Assembly (NCBI GenBank): GCA_004835665.1
Contig: RBKR01000002.1
Coordinates: 1,302,001-1,366,000, forward strand
From: Phoma sp. XZ068
Lineage: Eukaryota; Ascomycota; Dothideomycetes; Pleosporales; Didymellaceae
DNA: 64,000 nucleotides
Direction of reading: 5' to 3'
Below, piece after piece: positions 47,386-57,364 of the stretch; the stretch's first letter is position 1, and each line of letters opens with the position of its first letter. The notes under the pieces are model-generated. The model did not search any database and was not told the DNA's origin. It saw only the letters and a program-made list of their open reading frames with translations. A program made the translations under genes and the position numbers.

Positions 47386-48162
47386 ATGCTGGGATGGGTG
47401 TGGGGGAGAGGGTACAGCCCCTTAGGAGGCCCTGAAGAAAATGCTTACGACGTTACTACTTCTTATCCCTTATTTAGACCCTTATTAAACCCCTTAAGAT
47501 TGTTACTCTGCTATGCTGAACCGCCTTCTTGCCATGCTGACCTTTATTCCTTTACTACACTCATGCTACTTTATCCTGTTAAGGTCAAGATTCTGCACCT
47601 TTACAGTTTGTCTCAGTAAGTGTTGCTGGTGCCGTTGGTGATGATGTACCATGCATTGAAAGAGGTAGGCAAGTCGCGTCGACGTCAGATGGGAAAGAGC
47701 GAGGCAGGCGACGCATTGCCACCCTCCAGCTCTACGCCGCCCTCCAACACCACGCTGCGATCCAACACCACGCCGCGATCCAGCTCCAGTCTGCAGTCCT
47801 TACTCGGTCTTTGATTTTACTTCAGTCCCTCGTCTTCTCCTTCATTATCTCCTCCCTCTAGGACGTTGGACCTGTGCTGTGCAGGGGAACCTTTCCGGCT
47901 TGCCCTGCCCAGTAGGCGCTGCCTACAAGGCGCTCACATCCCCTTCTATTAGGCGCTCTAGTCACAGAAGCTGCCAAATAAATGGGGAGGGAGGTATTAC
48001 ATATTGAACTAAACTAGCGGCGGGCTTACGCTCAGCAGCTCGTAACTACAAGGCTACTCGACTGCTTACACAACCTGGCTAGACAACTAAGTCGTCTGCA
48101 AAGGATTTAATCCTGCGCACTGTACAATTGCAATACACTAGCTTAGTAACCCAAGTTTCAAT
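47386..48162. other. Chitinase 3' flank and possible retroelement fragments
   Basis: AT-rich 3' flank, then a stretch (47735-47800) with repeated TCCAACACCACG(c/t)TGCGA-like words. The sequence from about 47870 to 48150 looks like an LTR-type segment, but I cannot see both ends. No gene is supported. Confidence 0.35.
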
Positions 48163-48615
48163 ATGGCCACCAACGCCGATCTGGTAAGGTTCTGGGCCAA
48201 AGGCCTATTCGTATCCGACTGGTGCAGGCGGAAATCACCGCATAACTATGCGAGCAACTCAGACGAGTCCGTGGCAGAATACACTGATGGCACAAACGGA
48301 AACTCTCCAGTGAAACCAGTTCAAAACGCAAAAAAGCTCAAGAGCATGGTGTCAGAACTCAAAATCGACATGGAACCAAAGTTCCAACACAAAGTGATGA
48401 CGGTGCACTTACCCTTGAACAACAGCCAAGTGCGGGATCCACACGCAGCTGCTAGAAAGCCAACACACCACTACAACAAATTGGTTGACTACAGTCTAGC
48501 GTCGACTGCTGTCGAGATATGGAACGAAGCATCAGGTCAAGGTCATCCTAACCAAACTCCTCCTGAGCCGGAAACAGCCATTGGGAGCGCGACAAGCCCA
48601 AGATTACAGGCGTAG
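48163..48615 (+). CDS. Orphan ORF, 150 aa, unknown function
   Basis: An uninterrupted frame from ATG 48163 to TAG 48615 with balanced, hydrophilic composition: no signal peptide, no membrane helix, no recognised domain. It opens MATNADLVRFWAKGLFVSDW and ends in a Pro/Glu/Thr-rich tail. A donor-like GTAAGG seven codons in leaves open another structure. It sits directly before an AT-rich degraded island and after possible LTR sequence, so it could be a host orphan gene or the intact start of a dead element. Its normal base composition beside the mutated island shows the boundary is sharp. Confidence 0.4.
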   Translation: MATNADLVRFWAKGLFVSDWCRRKSPHNYASNSDESVAEYTDGTNGNSPVKPVQNAKKLKSMVSELKIDMEPKFQHKVMTVHLPLNNSQVRDPHAAARKPTHHYNKLVDYSLASTAVEIWNEASGQGHPNQTPPEPETAIGSATSPRLQA

Positions 48616-48659
48616 ATCTATCTGTGACTGGCTGATTCCGGCTCACCGGGCTTTTGGGG

Positions 48660-49250
48660 ACGTAGGGAGGGACGTTAAGAGCTAGTTAGTATTTTAGTTA
48701 CTAAAAATATATACTTTAAAACTTACTAAGATTATTACTCTATTATAAACTTATAGAGGTTATAACTAGATTTAATTAAGGCTCTCTTAATATTCTCTAA
48801 GCTAAGTAGTTATAGTATAACCTCTTACTAGGTATATTTTTTTAAATCTTTAAGATTAATAAGTTTAGCTACCTTATATATTTTATCTTTAGCTAATAAA
48901 AAGAAAGTAATATTATAGTAGTAGAGTAGACTTTATAGAGAGAGAGTAGGTAGCTATTAACCTATAACTACTAGAGAGTAGGTATAAATAAGATACTATA
49001 ATAGGTAGTATAGTCTATAATATAGCTTTAATAGTAGTTAGTATATTATAAGGATATAGACTAGAATCTTATCTCTAGTTAGTGTATTATAAGCCTATAG
49101 ACTAGAATCTTGTCTCTAGTTTAGTGTTTATTTAGAAAAGATCAAGAGTAAATAGGTTAGGATATAGCCTAGCTTCTTTAAGGTGCGCTTACTAGAAATA
49201 GAAATGTAAATAACTGTCTTCTTAAAACAGTACCACAACAAACAGCAGAC
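48660..49250. other. Extremely AT-rich island, RIP-like
   Basis: About 600 bp made almost wholly of A, T and TA-rich words, with very few CA/TG or GC dinucleotides, unlike both flanks. This is what repeat-induced point mutation (C-to-T at CpA) leaves in multicopy DNA of Pezizomycotina. No frame survives. It includes a 41-bp tandem duplication at 49040-49121. Confidence 0.75.
49040..49121. repeat. Tandem duplication, 2 x 41 bp
   Basis: Two adjacent 41-bp units (49040-49080 and 49081-49121) differ at 4 positions. Two differences are A/G transitions. Confidence 0.8.
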
Positions 49251-50169
49251 CAGGCAGGAGAACTTATTTTTAACGTCCTATAGTCGTATGTGTAAGATTG
49301 GCAGAGTTGCTTATATATAACCTTAATGCGTTATTCACCTCCGATGCTACATGCAATGATTGTGCAAAGTTTGCAAGTAGAGATTCGGATTCAAGCTCCA
49401 GGCATATGAATAGTGTTGACGTATGCGCGGCTAGATCGAAGTTCGATCTGACACTGACGGATGTTACCTATCTGCTACAATAATCTACCTCTTCACTGGC
49501 TGTGAAACGCCGGAATTTGCTTGAAAAGGGATACTCTAGTCTAAGGGTAACTATTAGTAGTTCCAGAGTCAATAGAGGATATGGTTACCATTGCAGGGTA
49601 GTACTATGCTTGGGCGCGGTTTAGTACCTGCACATGTTTACATCGCACTGTGATCACAATTCTACACTTTTCCCTAAACCACAGAAAACTGCCAGATTAC
49701 TAAGACGTGTTGGTGACTGGGAAACGCGGACTTAACGGCTCCTGCCGACTTCCTCCATCAACATTACCCACTCTTCGTTCTTTTTCCTTGTTTTGATCTT
49801 TCTTTCCAGTGCCACACCAGACGTTTCTAAGATGGAGAGGGTCTTACTTATACCAGAAAGCGTTTTTCTCTTCCATTCCCCTTATTTCGTCTTTGATAAA
49901 ATGTTTCAACAACTCAGCACATGGCATCCTCTCCGACGAAACATGCACTATAGGACAGCAAGGCGTCAACAAGCGTCAACGACCCAGACCATTCATTTTA
50001 TAACACATCTGGTAGATGACTGTAGTTTTAGCATGAACGGCTCAAAAACGCGAATATTCGTGTTCGTAGACTAATAGCATGACACTGCTGTAGACACAAT
50101 GAATCTTTACACTTCGTTGAAAGATGATGTCAATTCAACATCCATGAGCTGTGCCCGGTCGTTGTCAGG
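49251..50169. other. Intergenic region between AT island and pseudogene
   Basis: Nothing convincing. The frame at 49793-50074 has no recognisable domain. Confidence 0.4.
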
Positions 50170-51600
50170 TCTGTCGGCCATTCTACGGACTATATTACTA
50201 CCTTCATAAAACTTGCTGAAGGCGGTTCTTATCGAATCTTTGAGGCTACGTTCTACGATGGGATGAAGGTGATCGTGCGCCTTCGATACTCATTGACGCT
50301 ACCCCGCAAAAATGGTATTGCCAGTGAGGTTGCTACCATGAAATTTCTACGATTGAATGAAGTTCCAATTCCTAAAGTCTATGATTGAAATTCCTCCACA
50401 TCCAATCAAGTTGGATCCGAATGTATCATCATGGAGAGGGTTCCAGTAAAATAGTTGGAGGATACTTGGCATACTATAACCTTACAGGAGAGGATGGACG
50501 TGGTGGAGAAGATCGTCGATATCGAGAGGATACTCTTTGCCATACGATTCCCAGCAAGTGGCAGTATGAACGCCAAAAATTCATTGGGCGACAACATATC
50601 GACAGTGGACATGCCATCAAACGTTGGTCTTATGGAAACGGATAGGTTTTGCATCGGACCTTCGACTGAAATGCTTTGGTGGTATCAAAAGCGAGACGAA
50701 CTAGCGGTGAATCGAGGACCCTGTAAGACACCTTCCATTTACGTCATCTTGGTTTTTCTTACCAGTGGAATGCAGGGCAGACTTCCGAGGATCTAATGCA
50801 TGCGGTTAGTCAAAGAGAATTGGCCTGGCTGCAGAAATACGATCAACGACGGGTTTCCCGTGAATCACTTTACAGGGAGTTTTATGGCCGCCAGAAGGTG
50901 GACCCGCAGGTGCAAATAGACAACTTGGTGAACTACCTGAAGGTCGCCCCGTACATCGTCCCTGAAGGAGATGAATTGAATCAGCCGACTATTCGACACC
51001 CAGACCTCTGGCCTAACAACATTTTCATCTCTGAATCAGGCGATATAACTGGTGTCATCGACTAGCAGCACAGCACGATTTTACCCATGTTCCTGCAAGC
51101 CAAGATTCCGAAGCATTTTCAACACTATGGCGACGACGATTCGGAGAATTTTCTACCTCGGGTATACCAGCAGCGATACTAAGCCTCATCTCAATGCAAT
51201 GGGAACGTATAACCTTATTTTAGTGAAATCGGCTCTAGCAGGCTATAAGAAGGCAACAATACTTCACTTAAGGCAGAACTGGTGCACACACTAACCTATT
51301 GGCCTGATATTGCCACTTCAACAAAGAGAGAGTGTTTGGTTTCGTGTTCAATACTCCAAAGCAGAAGCCACTGAATGCCTCGATATTGATGCGAAGCAGA
51401 AAACCGCAGATGACCAGATGCAGCAACTGCGCGACCTCATTGGTGTCAATATCGATGGTTGGGTGTAGAATGAGCTGTACGAAGAAGCGAAAGAAAAGAA
51501 AAGGTACATCAAACAACAAATGCTAGAAGCGGCTGAAGCAGAGGATGTGAAAGAATTGGCCATTCCAGGATCACGAGGAGTTAGACTAGATTGACTACTG
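50170..51600 (+). pseudogene. Degenerate AIM9/aminoglycoside-phosphotransferase-like kinase
   Basis: The plus strand reads in pieces as a fungal phosphotransferase (APH, AIM9-type) protein. The pieces in order are RIFEATFYDGMKVIVRLRY, IASEVATMKFLRL..VPIPKVYD, CIIMERVP, a middle block with RELAWLQKYDQRR, and the catalytic-type motif IRHPDLWPNNIFI (about 50990-51035) followed by GVID. A C-terminal helical block with DDQMQQLRDLIGVNIDGWV follows. In-frame stops occur at 50386-50388 (TGA after KVYD, where relatives have Trp), 50452-50454 (TAG), 51063-51065 (TAG after GVID, where relatives have Trp) and several later, with at least one frame change. Two stops are TGG to TGA/TAG, as RIP would give. 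The gene is dead. Confidence 0.75.
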
Positions 51601-54467
51601 TCGAATGGGAGCCAGAATGCCTCGTGAACTACAATACTTTGGAAGGTTAAGCGGCCACCGCGTAAAGAAGGACCTAGTTGTATACTCGTTCATCCCGGGA
51701 GTGGGCAAAGACGAATCTCGGTGGCAAAAGGAGTTTGCGCTACTCATTTCCGCGTCTTCGAATACAAAGATTCGTGTTGCACGATACTTTGTTGTCTTAT
51801 CTTAACGATGCGCGCAATGACTGTGCATGTATGAATATGGCTCCAGGATTGACGTCCAGGTAAAATGACAGCAGGCTGTTTTGTGTGTACTGTTTGATTT
51901 CTCCGGCATTAACAAAACTTTGCCTACCTGCCATAGTGTACATCCACCATGGTAGTGTCATAGCATGGCTACAAGTTGGTCCCGCCAATTGGGGAGCCGG
52001 CCTCGATTGCAGATCCTTGGGAGTGTTTTTGAAATTTCATGGATGCACCAGCCTCGCCACTGCAGAGCAGTAATGGACTCGGACACGAACCCGCAACGCA
52101 CCGATTATCAATCCCACTCTTTTCCCCAGACCCCAGAAAAACTGTCCGACTCCTATTTTCCAGGTGCTTGGTTCTGGACTCGGGTATCCATGTGCGCTGT
52201 GGCAGACTATTACGACATGGAAACTCTACAGTGGAGTCTTCCCCAGACTGCTAAAGCGAAGGGCCGCAACGGACCCCGCAGACCCACAATCATAGACTAC
52301 TCAGTCAAGGTGTAATTATTGGTGCTCCAATAGCGACGTAATGAGATGATTTTGTGGAAGGTATCGTGCGAGGTTGTGTCGTTCGCAAGTGTTTATAGTT
52401 CGTTAGTTTTTCTCGTTTTCGGCCCGTTCAAGATGGGTATCGTCGGATGGAATCTCGGTGCAGCCGGGTGATACTAGTATCTTAGGTGCCCGCTGCAGAG
52501 AGGTGGATACATACACATTTTATTTGGATTTTGGAGGGACCGAGTGTTCTTGGTGTTGTGAGACGAAATTGGAGCGTGCGCCCTGGGAGCAGGTCAGCTG
52601 AAGCCACGTCACGACAGGGTGGATGTGTGAGACAAATTGGCCGCGTGCCTCAGTGATGGCGTTCGATCATTATCGCAACTATCACGTCACGAAAACTCCA
52701 TGCGGGCCGTCTCCAGATAGGTTTTGATGGTTCGAGGATTTGTTGCCCGTGCCGTCAGCCTCAAAGATAACGGTGGAGCATTCTTGAGAGCATCGACACT
52801 GGCGCTCAGTACTTGCCAATAGCCTTGACAGTACCTGGCGACCGACCTTTGTACGGTGCCTAGACACTTGATGCCATACACGTGAACAGCAGGGCGTCTT
52901 CTGCAACTCCTACCGACACCAATAATCTGGCTACGAAAAATACGAGTGCGAGCTAGGGCCGAGCCGGTGAACACGCAGTTGAAATGATTACGATCTTACG
53001 CCGAGCAACTTAAGTACACCTAAAGTTGCGCAACTGGGTTCCTTTCATCCCGCGGCAGGGCCATGGTGGTGTACCTGTTGTTCATAGGCGCGACTGATGC
53101 CTCAATAATTGTCGGTCCATTTCGAAGATCTTTTCGTTGGCGTTTTGCATCGCTCGTACTGGGGATGAACGCACATGATTAGAGAGCTATCGTAGTAAGG
53201 TTTTGTGTTCGAGGCTACATCGACCCCATGGAGCCGCGCCGCGCTGTCAATCCAGAACGACGGAAAGAATGGTGTCAGACGTGCTAAGTATACGATGGCG
53301 TCCTGATCCCGCACCTAACAAGGCAGGTAGTGATGGTAGACGCTCACTTCGCGCAAGGACCGCAGAGGGGTAGAGTCAGCCTGTGTTGGTGTGACCAACC
53401 ATGCGCTACCATTCTGTCACATCTCACGCGACATGCATCCGCGGTCTGCCTTTCGAACACTTCAACCGCCCCTGGTTCGTCGTCTGCAATCGTGTTGGCT
53501 GTGTCGCGGCTGCGCTTGGTGGCCAAGTGACCGATGGCTGAAATGGTACCGCGAACCCTGAGCAAACACAAATCGTCTGACATTCCAGAAGGGTTCCTTA
53601 TCAAGGTGGTGGGCCGATGCCTTCATGCAACCTGGGCCAATTGATAGTGGCAGCTGGGTGCCGCGCATCGCAAGTGGTTGAATGGATCTGCCACCTGCCT
53701 AAAACGCCGAGAGGGCACTAGGGCGCCGCGCGCTCTTGCCGAAGCTTGTCTAGAAGCCAAATTGCACCTTTTAGCGAAGTTGCACCCGCCACCAGCCTGA
53801 TTCAGCGTTGATTGTCGTGTGCTCCGGATGATGGTCGCTGCCATCGATGAACGCCCTTATCTTGATCGCGGCCAGATCAAATAACTACGTGGACGAACGA
53901 TACGTAGTAGTTTCACGAGGTCCCGAGGGTGTCGAAGTGGAACCAAGCATGTGCGGAGAACCCCACGTTGCGCGACGAGTTGCTTGATGCTCCTGGCCCT
54001 GGCTTTGGATGCAACTGTCATCCTAGTCATTGGTCCACCCTTATCAAGCATGTCGAGTGAGCCTTACGAGTTTTAGGCAACTGATGGCCGAATTGCGTGC
54101 GAAACGGTTCGTCTAGGATCCTGGGGGAGCGATCATTTGCTCGAGATACCCAATCTCGGTCCTCGTGGCCATGCGCTACTAATGGACGCCGCCGCTAGTC
54201 TGGAAGCTTTGTGTCGCCGCTATGGTATGCAGACCGTGCGCCTGTTGTGTCTGGGATCGAGCAGGCAATACGAGGGGCCTAAGGTTGCGATACCATGGAG
54301 GTATAAGATAGCCCTTGTGTTCTTGTTCGCAAGGTATTGTTTCCAAGGGGTATCAGACTCGACTTTTACCTTGCGCATTTGCGCCAGTCTTTCTGTTCGC
54401 AGCACTCTTTCAAGGGTTTAGCCCTCCAGCCAGCCCCCCTCTGTCACACCGTCGTCCGTTCTCCATT
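51601..54467. other. Gene-free region upstream of the permease
   Basis: About 2.9 kb. Frames at 51965-52315 (plus), 52687-52974 (minus) and 53344-53604 (minus) were inspected; none has a domain, conserved-looking composition or splice support. A pyrimidine-rich leader lies just before the permease start. Confidence 0.45.
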
Positions 54468-56211
54468 ATGTCGGCCATCGACGAGAAGAACCAATATGCC
54501 ATTAGCGGTGCCGAGTCACCCAACCATGGCATCAAGGATATCATCCACGAGAAGGGCGCCAACATCGGCGAAGCCGCTGACCTCTATGGTGATGTTCAGA
54601 CAGCCGAGCAGTACGGATATGTCCAGCGTGGCCTGAAGTCGAGACACATTCAGTTCATCGCTCTCGGTGGTACCATTGGCACTGGTCTCTTCCTTGGTAT
54701 TGCCGGCGCTTTCGCCAACGCGGGTCCTCTTTCTGTCTTACTTGGTTACACCATCACTGGTTGTGCAGTCTTCGGAATGATGCAGTGTCTCGGTGAGATG
54801 GCGACCTGGCTCCCTCTTCCTGGTGCTCTTCCTCAGTACTGCGCTCGTTACACGGATCCCGCTCTTGGCTTTGCTGTCGGGTAAGTCTTATCTCGTTGTA
54901 CACATGCCGCTCTCGCTAACATTCCGTAGTTGGAACAACTGGTACCAGAATGCCATCACTCTCTGCGCCGAGATCTCTGCTGCCGCTCTTGTCATCAACT
55001 TTTGGGATCAAGAAGAGAAGATCTCACCTGCTGTCTGGATCACCATTATCATCGTCATCATCGTCTGCCTCAACATCTTCGCCGTCAGCATCTATGGTGA
55101 AGCGGAATTCATCTTCGCTTCGATCAAAATCATTACGATCCTCGGCCTGCTCATCACTGCTCTCGTCATCATGCTCGGTGGTGCTCCTGACCACGACCGC
55201 CGCGGCTTCAGGTACTGGAAAGAGGGTGCGATGAAGGAGTACGTTGGTACTGGCAATACTGGTCGCTTCACTGGTCTCTGGTCTACGCTTGTCAACGCTG
55301 CTTTCTCGTACGGTGGTGTTGAGATGGTCGCCGTTGCTGCTGGTGAGGCCGCAAACCCTCGCAAGAACATCCCCAAGGCTGTTCGTCGTGTCTTCTGGCG
55401 TATCCTCTTCTTTTACGTTCTGGGTTCGTTCATGATTGGAGTAACCGTTTCTAGCAACGATCCCGCTCTCACTGATGATAACGCCAAGGGCGCTCAGAGC
55501 TCCCCATGGGTTATCGCCATGAAGAACGCTGGTATCCCGGTTCTGCCCCACATCATCAACGCCGTTATCTTGACATCGGCGACTTCGTCTGGAAATGCTT
55601 TCCTATACTCTGGTTCGCGTTACATGTTCGCTCTCGCCCAGAACGGCCAGGCTCCCAAGTTCCTGTTGAAGTGCAGCAAGAGTGGTGTCCCCTTGTACTG
55701 CGTCGGCATCACAGCTTCCATCAGTCTGCTCACCTACATGAGCGTCTCTACTGGTGCCAACACCGTCTTCTTGTGGTTCCAGAACTTGACCACAATCGCC
55801 CAGCTTTTCACCTGGTGCGCTGTATGCTACACCTACACCCGCTTCCAGAAGGCACTCATCGCCCAAGGCGTCGACCGCAACACTCTGGTATTCAAGAGCA
55901 AGTGGCAGCCATACACTGCTTGGGTCTCCTTCGTCTACTTCGCCTTGGTCATCGTATTCAACGGCTTCAAGGTGTTCACCCAGACCAAGGGCGGCTGGGG
56001 CTCCGACCAGCTCACTTCCTTCTTCACTGCCTACGTCGGTGTTCCCATCTTCGGTATCCTGTTTGTATTCTGGAAGGTCTTCAAGCGCACGAAGATGGTC
56101 AACCCTGCCGAGGCCGATATCTGGTCCGGCAAGGCTGCTCTTGACGCTGAGGTTTGGCCCGAGCAGATCCCCAGGAATGCTCTCGAGAAGTTCTGGTTCT
56201 GGCTGTGCTAA
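54468..56211 (+). CDS. Amino-acid permease of the yeast YAT family, Dip5-like, 2 exons, 564 aa
   Basis: Exons are 54468-54880 and 54930-56211; the intron 54881-54929 (GTAAGT, GCTAAC, TAG) joins phase 2 exactly. A soluble N-terminal tail of about 60 residues precedes 12 predicted helices. The family signature GLKSRHIQFIALGGTIGTGLF opens helix 1, followed by GEMATWLPLPGALPQYCARY and GFAVGWNNWYQNAITL. EMVAVAAGEAANPRKNIPKA is in the mid region. These blocks are closest to what I know of Dip5-type dicarboxylic amino-acid (Glu/Asp) permeases, plasma-membrane proton symporters; specificity is inferred. The start was chosen as MSAIDEKNQ, which gives a normal tail length. An upstream in-frame ATG at 54315 would add a hydrophobic stretch atypical of the family. 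Confidence 0.92.
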
Positions 56212-57364
56212 GCCGGTGCATGTGGCTCATTAGAGGCTTGCATTTTATCCTTAGTTGGTTGCGAGCTCGATATCCATGAATGTAATTTGATGTAACACTT
56301 TTACTACGACTGTCAGTCCAATCTCAAGTGACTGCTGTAACTGACGTTCTTTCTTCTCGCTGCGATTGACTTTCTCATGCGTTGAGCATGTTTATAAATG
56401 TGCTGTTGTGTGAGAGTTGTGAGTTAATTGAAAATCTGTCGCGCTATTTGCTCTACGCCCTTTGATGTACATCGACAACTGACTGACTCATGCATCGCTG
56501 GCTCTCGTTTTTGTGTTGTGTTGGACGAGTTTGTGTATAAGAGGTGAAGTGGGAAGGCTTCTTATCATATAACTGTCTAATGAAAGGAATTCAATACGGA
56601 AACCGTGGACAGCTCCAGATTATGAAGATGCTGTGTTTCCCGGCGGGCAGGTCTTTAAGCAGCGTGTTGAAATGCGACCGTGCCCACACTCGAATCACTC
56701 CGAGCACTCCGAAATACCGCTTGCGCAAACTACTGCCCAAATACTGATGCACCGTACACTTTGGCATATCTCCGTGACTCCTGCCAAAGACCTTGCCCAT
56801 TTCGCGTTCGCGGGATGCAGCCAAGGTGCGGAACAATTCCCGTGTCCAGTCACCTGAAGACCAACGCATATTTTGAACGCTCGCCTTACCGGGCACCAAT
56901 CTGGATATTTCGAGTATTGCTAGGTCACCATTGTTTTGAAGTACACAGAGTGTGAGGCTGGATGGGAATGCTGGGGCGGGAAGCTACAGGTGCATCCGAT
57001 GTGGACCCGCCCATCTTTGCCCAATTGGGCTAATCTGATTTGTTCCCTCTGCCGACCGCGTTAAGGCACCTCCAGTCAGCAACATTCAACAATCGCAACA
57101 AGCACAGCGACCTCACAACCTGCTTGCGTGCGGTCACGTTTCCATTGATCCCACGACTGCCGCTTGCTGTTGAACATTGAGTGGACGACGTCCTATTGGC
57201 CGCTCTCCCGAGAATCTGCATACCCAACCCGCTGGCTGTACGGCCTACGATGTGACAAAAATCCGCCGAAGCGAGACGATACCAGTCGGGTAGAAGTGTA
57301 ACACTGCAACACTGCTAAACCTTTATCTCCCTGTCTGCTTCTACACTCGACTTTCTGTGGGAAA
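56212..57364. other. Intergenic region before the Zn2Cys6 regulator
   Basis: About 1.15 kb. Overlapping frames near 56591-56955 occur on both strands without domain or splice support. Presumed permease 3' flank and regulator promoter. Confidence 0.45.

Noticed and set aside
47620..47814. 64-codon plus-strand frame with repetitive Ser/Thr/Asn end
   Set aside because: The repeat-like end reflects tandem words in the DNA; no family is recognised and it is probably retroelement debris.
51965..52315. 116-codon plus-strand frame
   Set aside because: It starts inside mutated DNA after the pseudogene, with no domain or splice context.
52576..53604. Several minus-strand frames (up to 95 codons)
   Set aside because: They overlap one another, lack shared features and have neutral composition.
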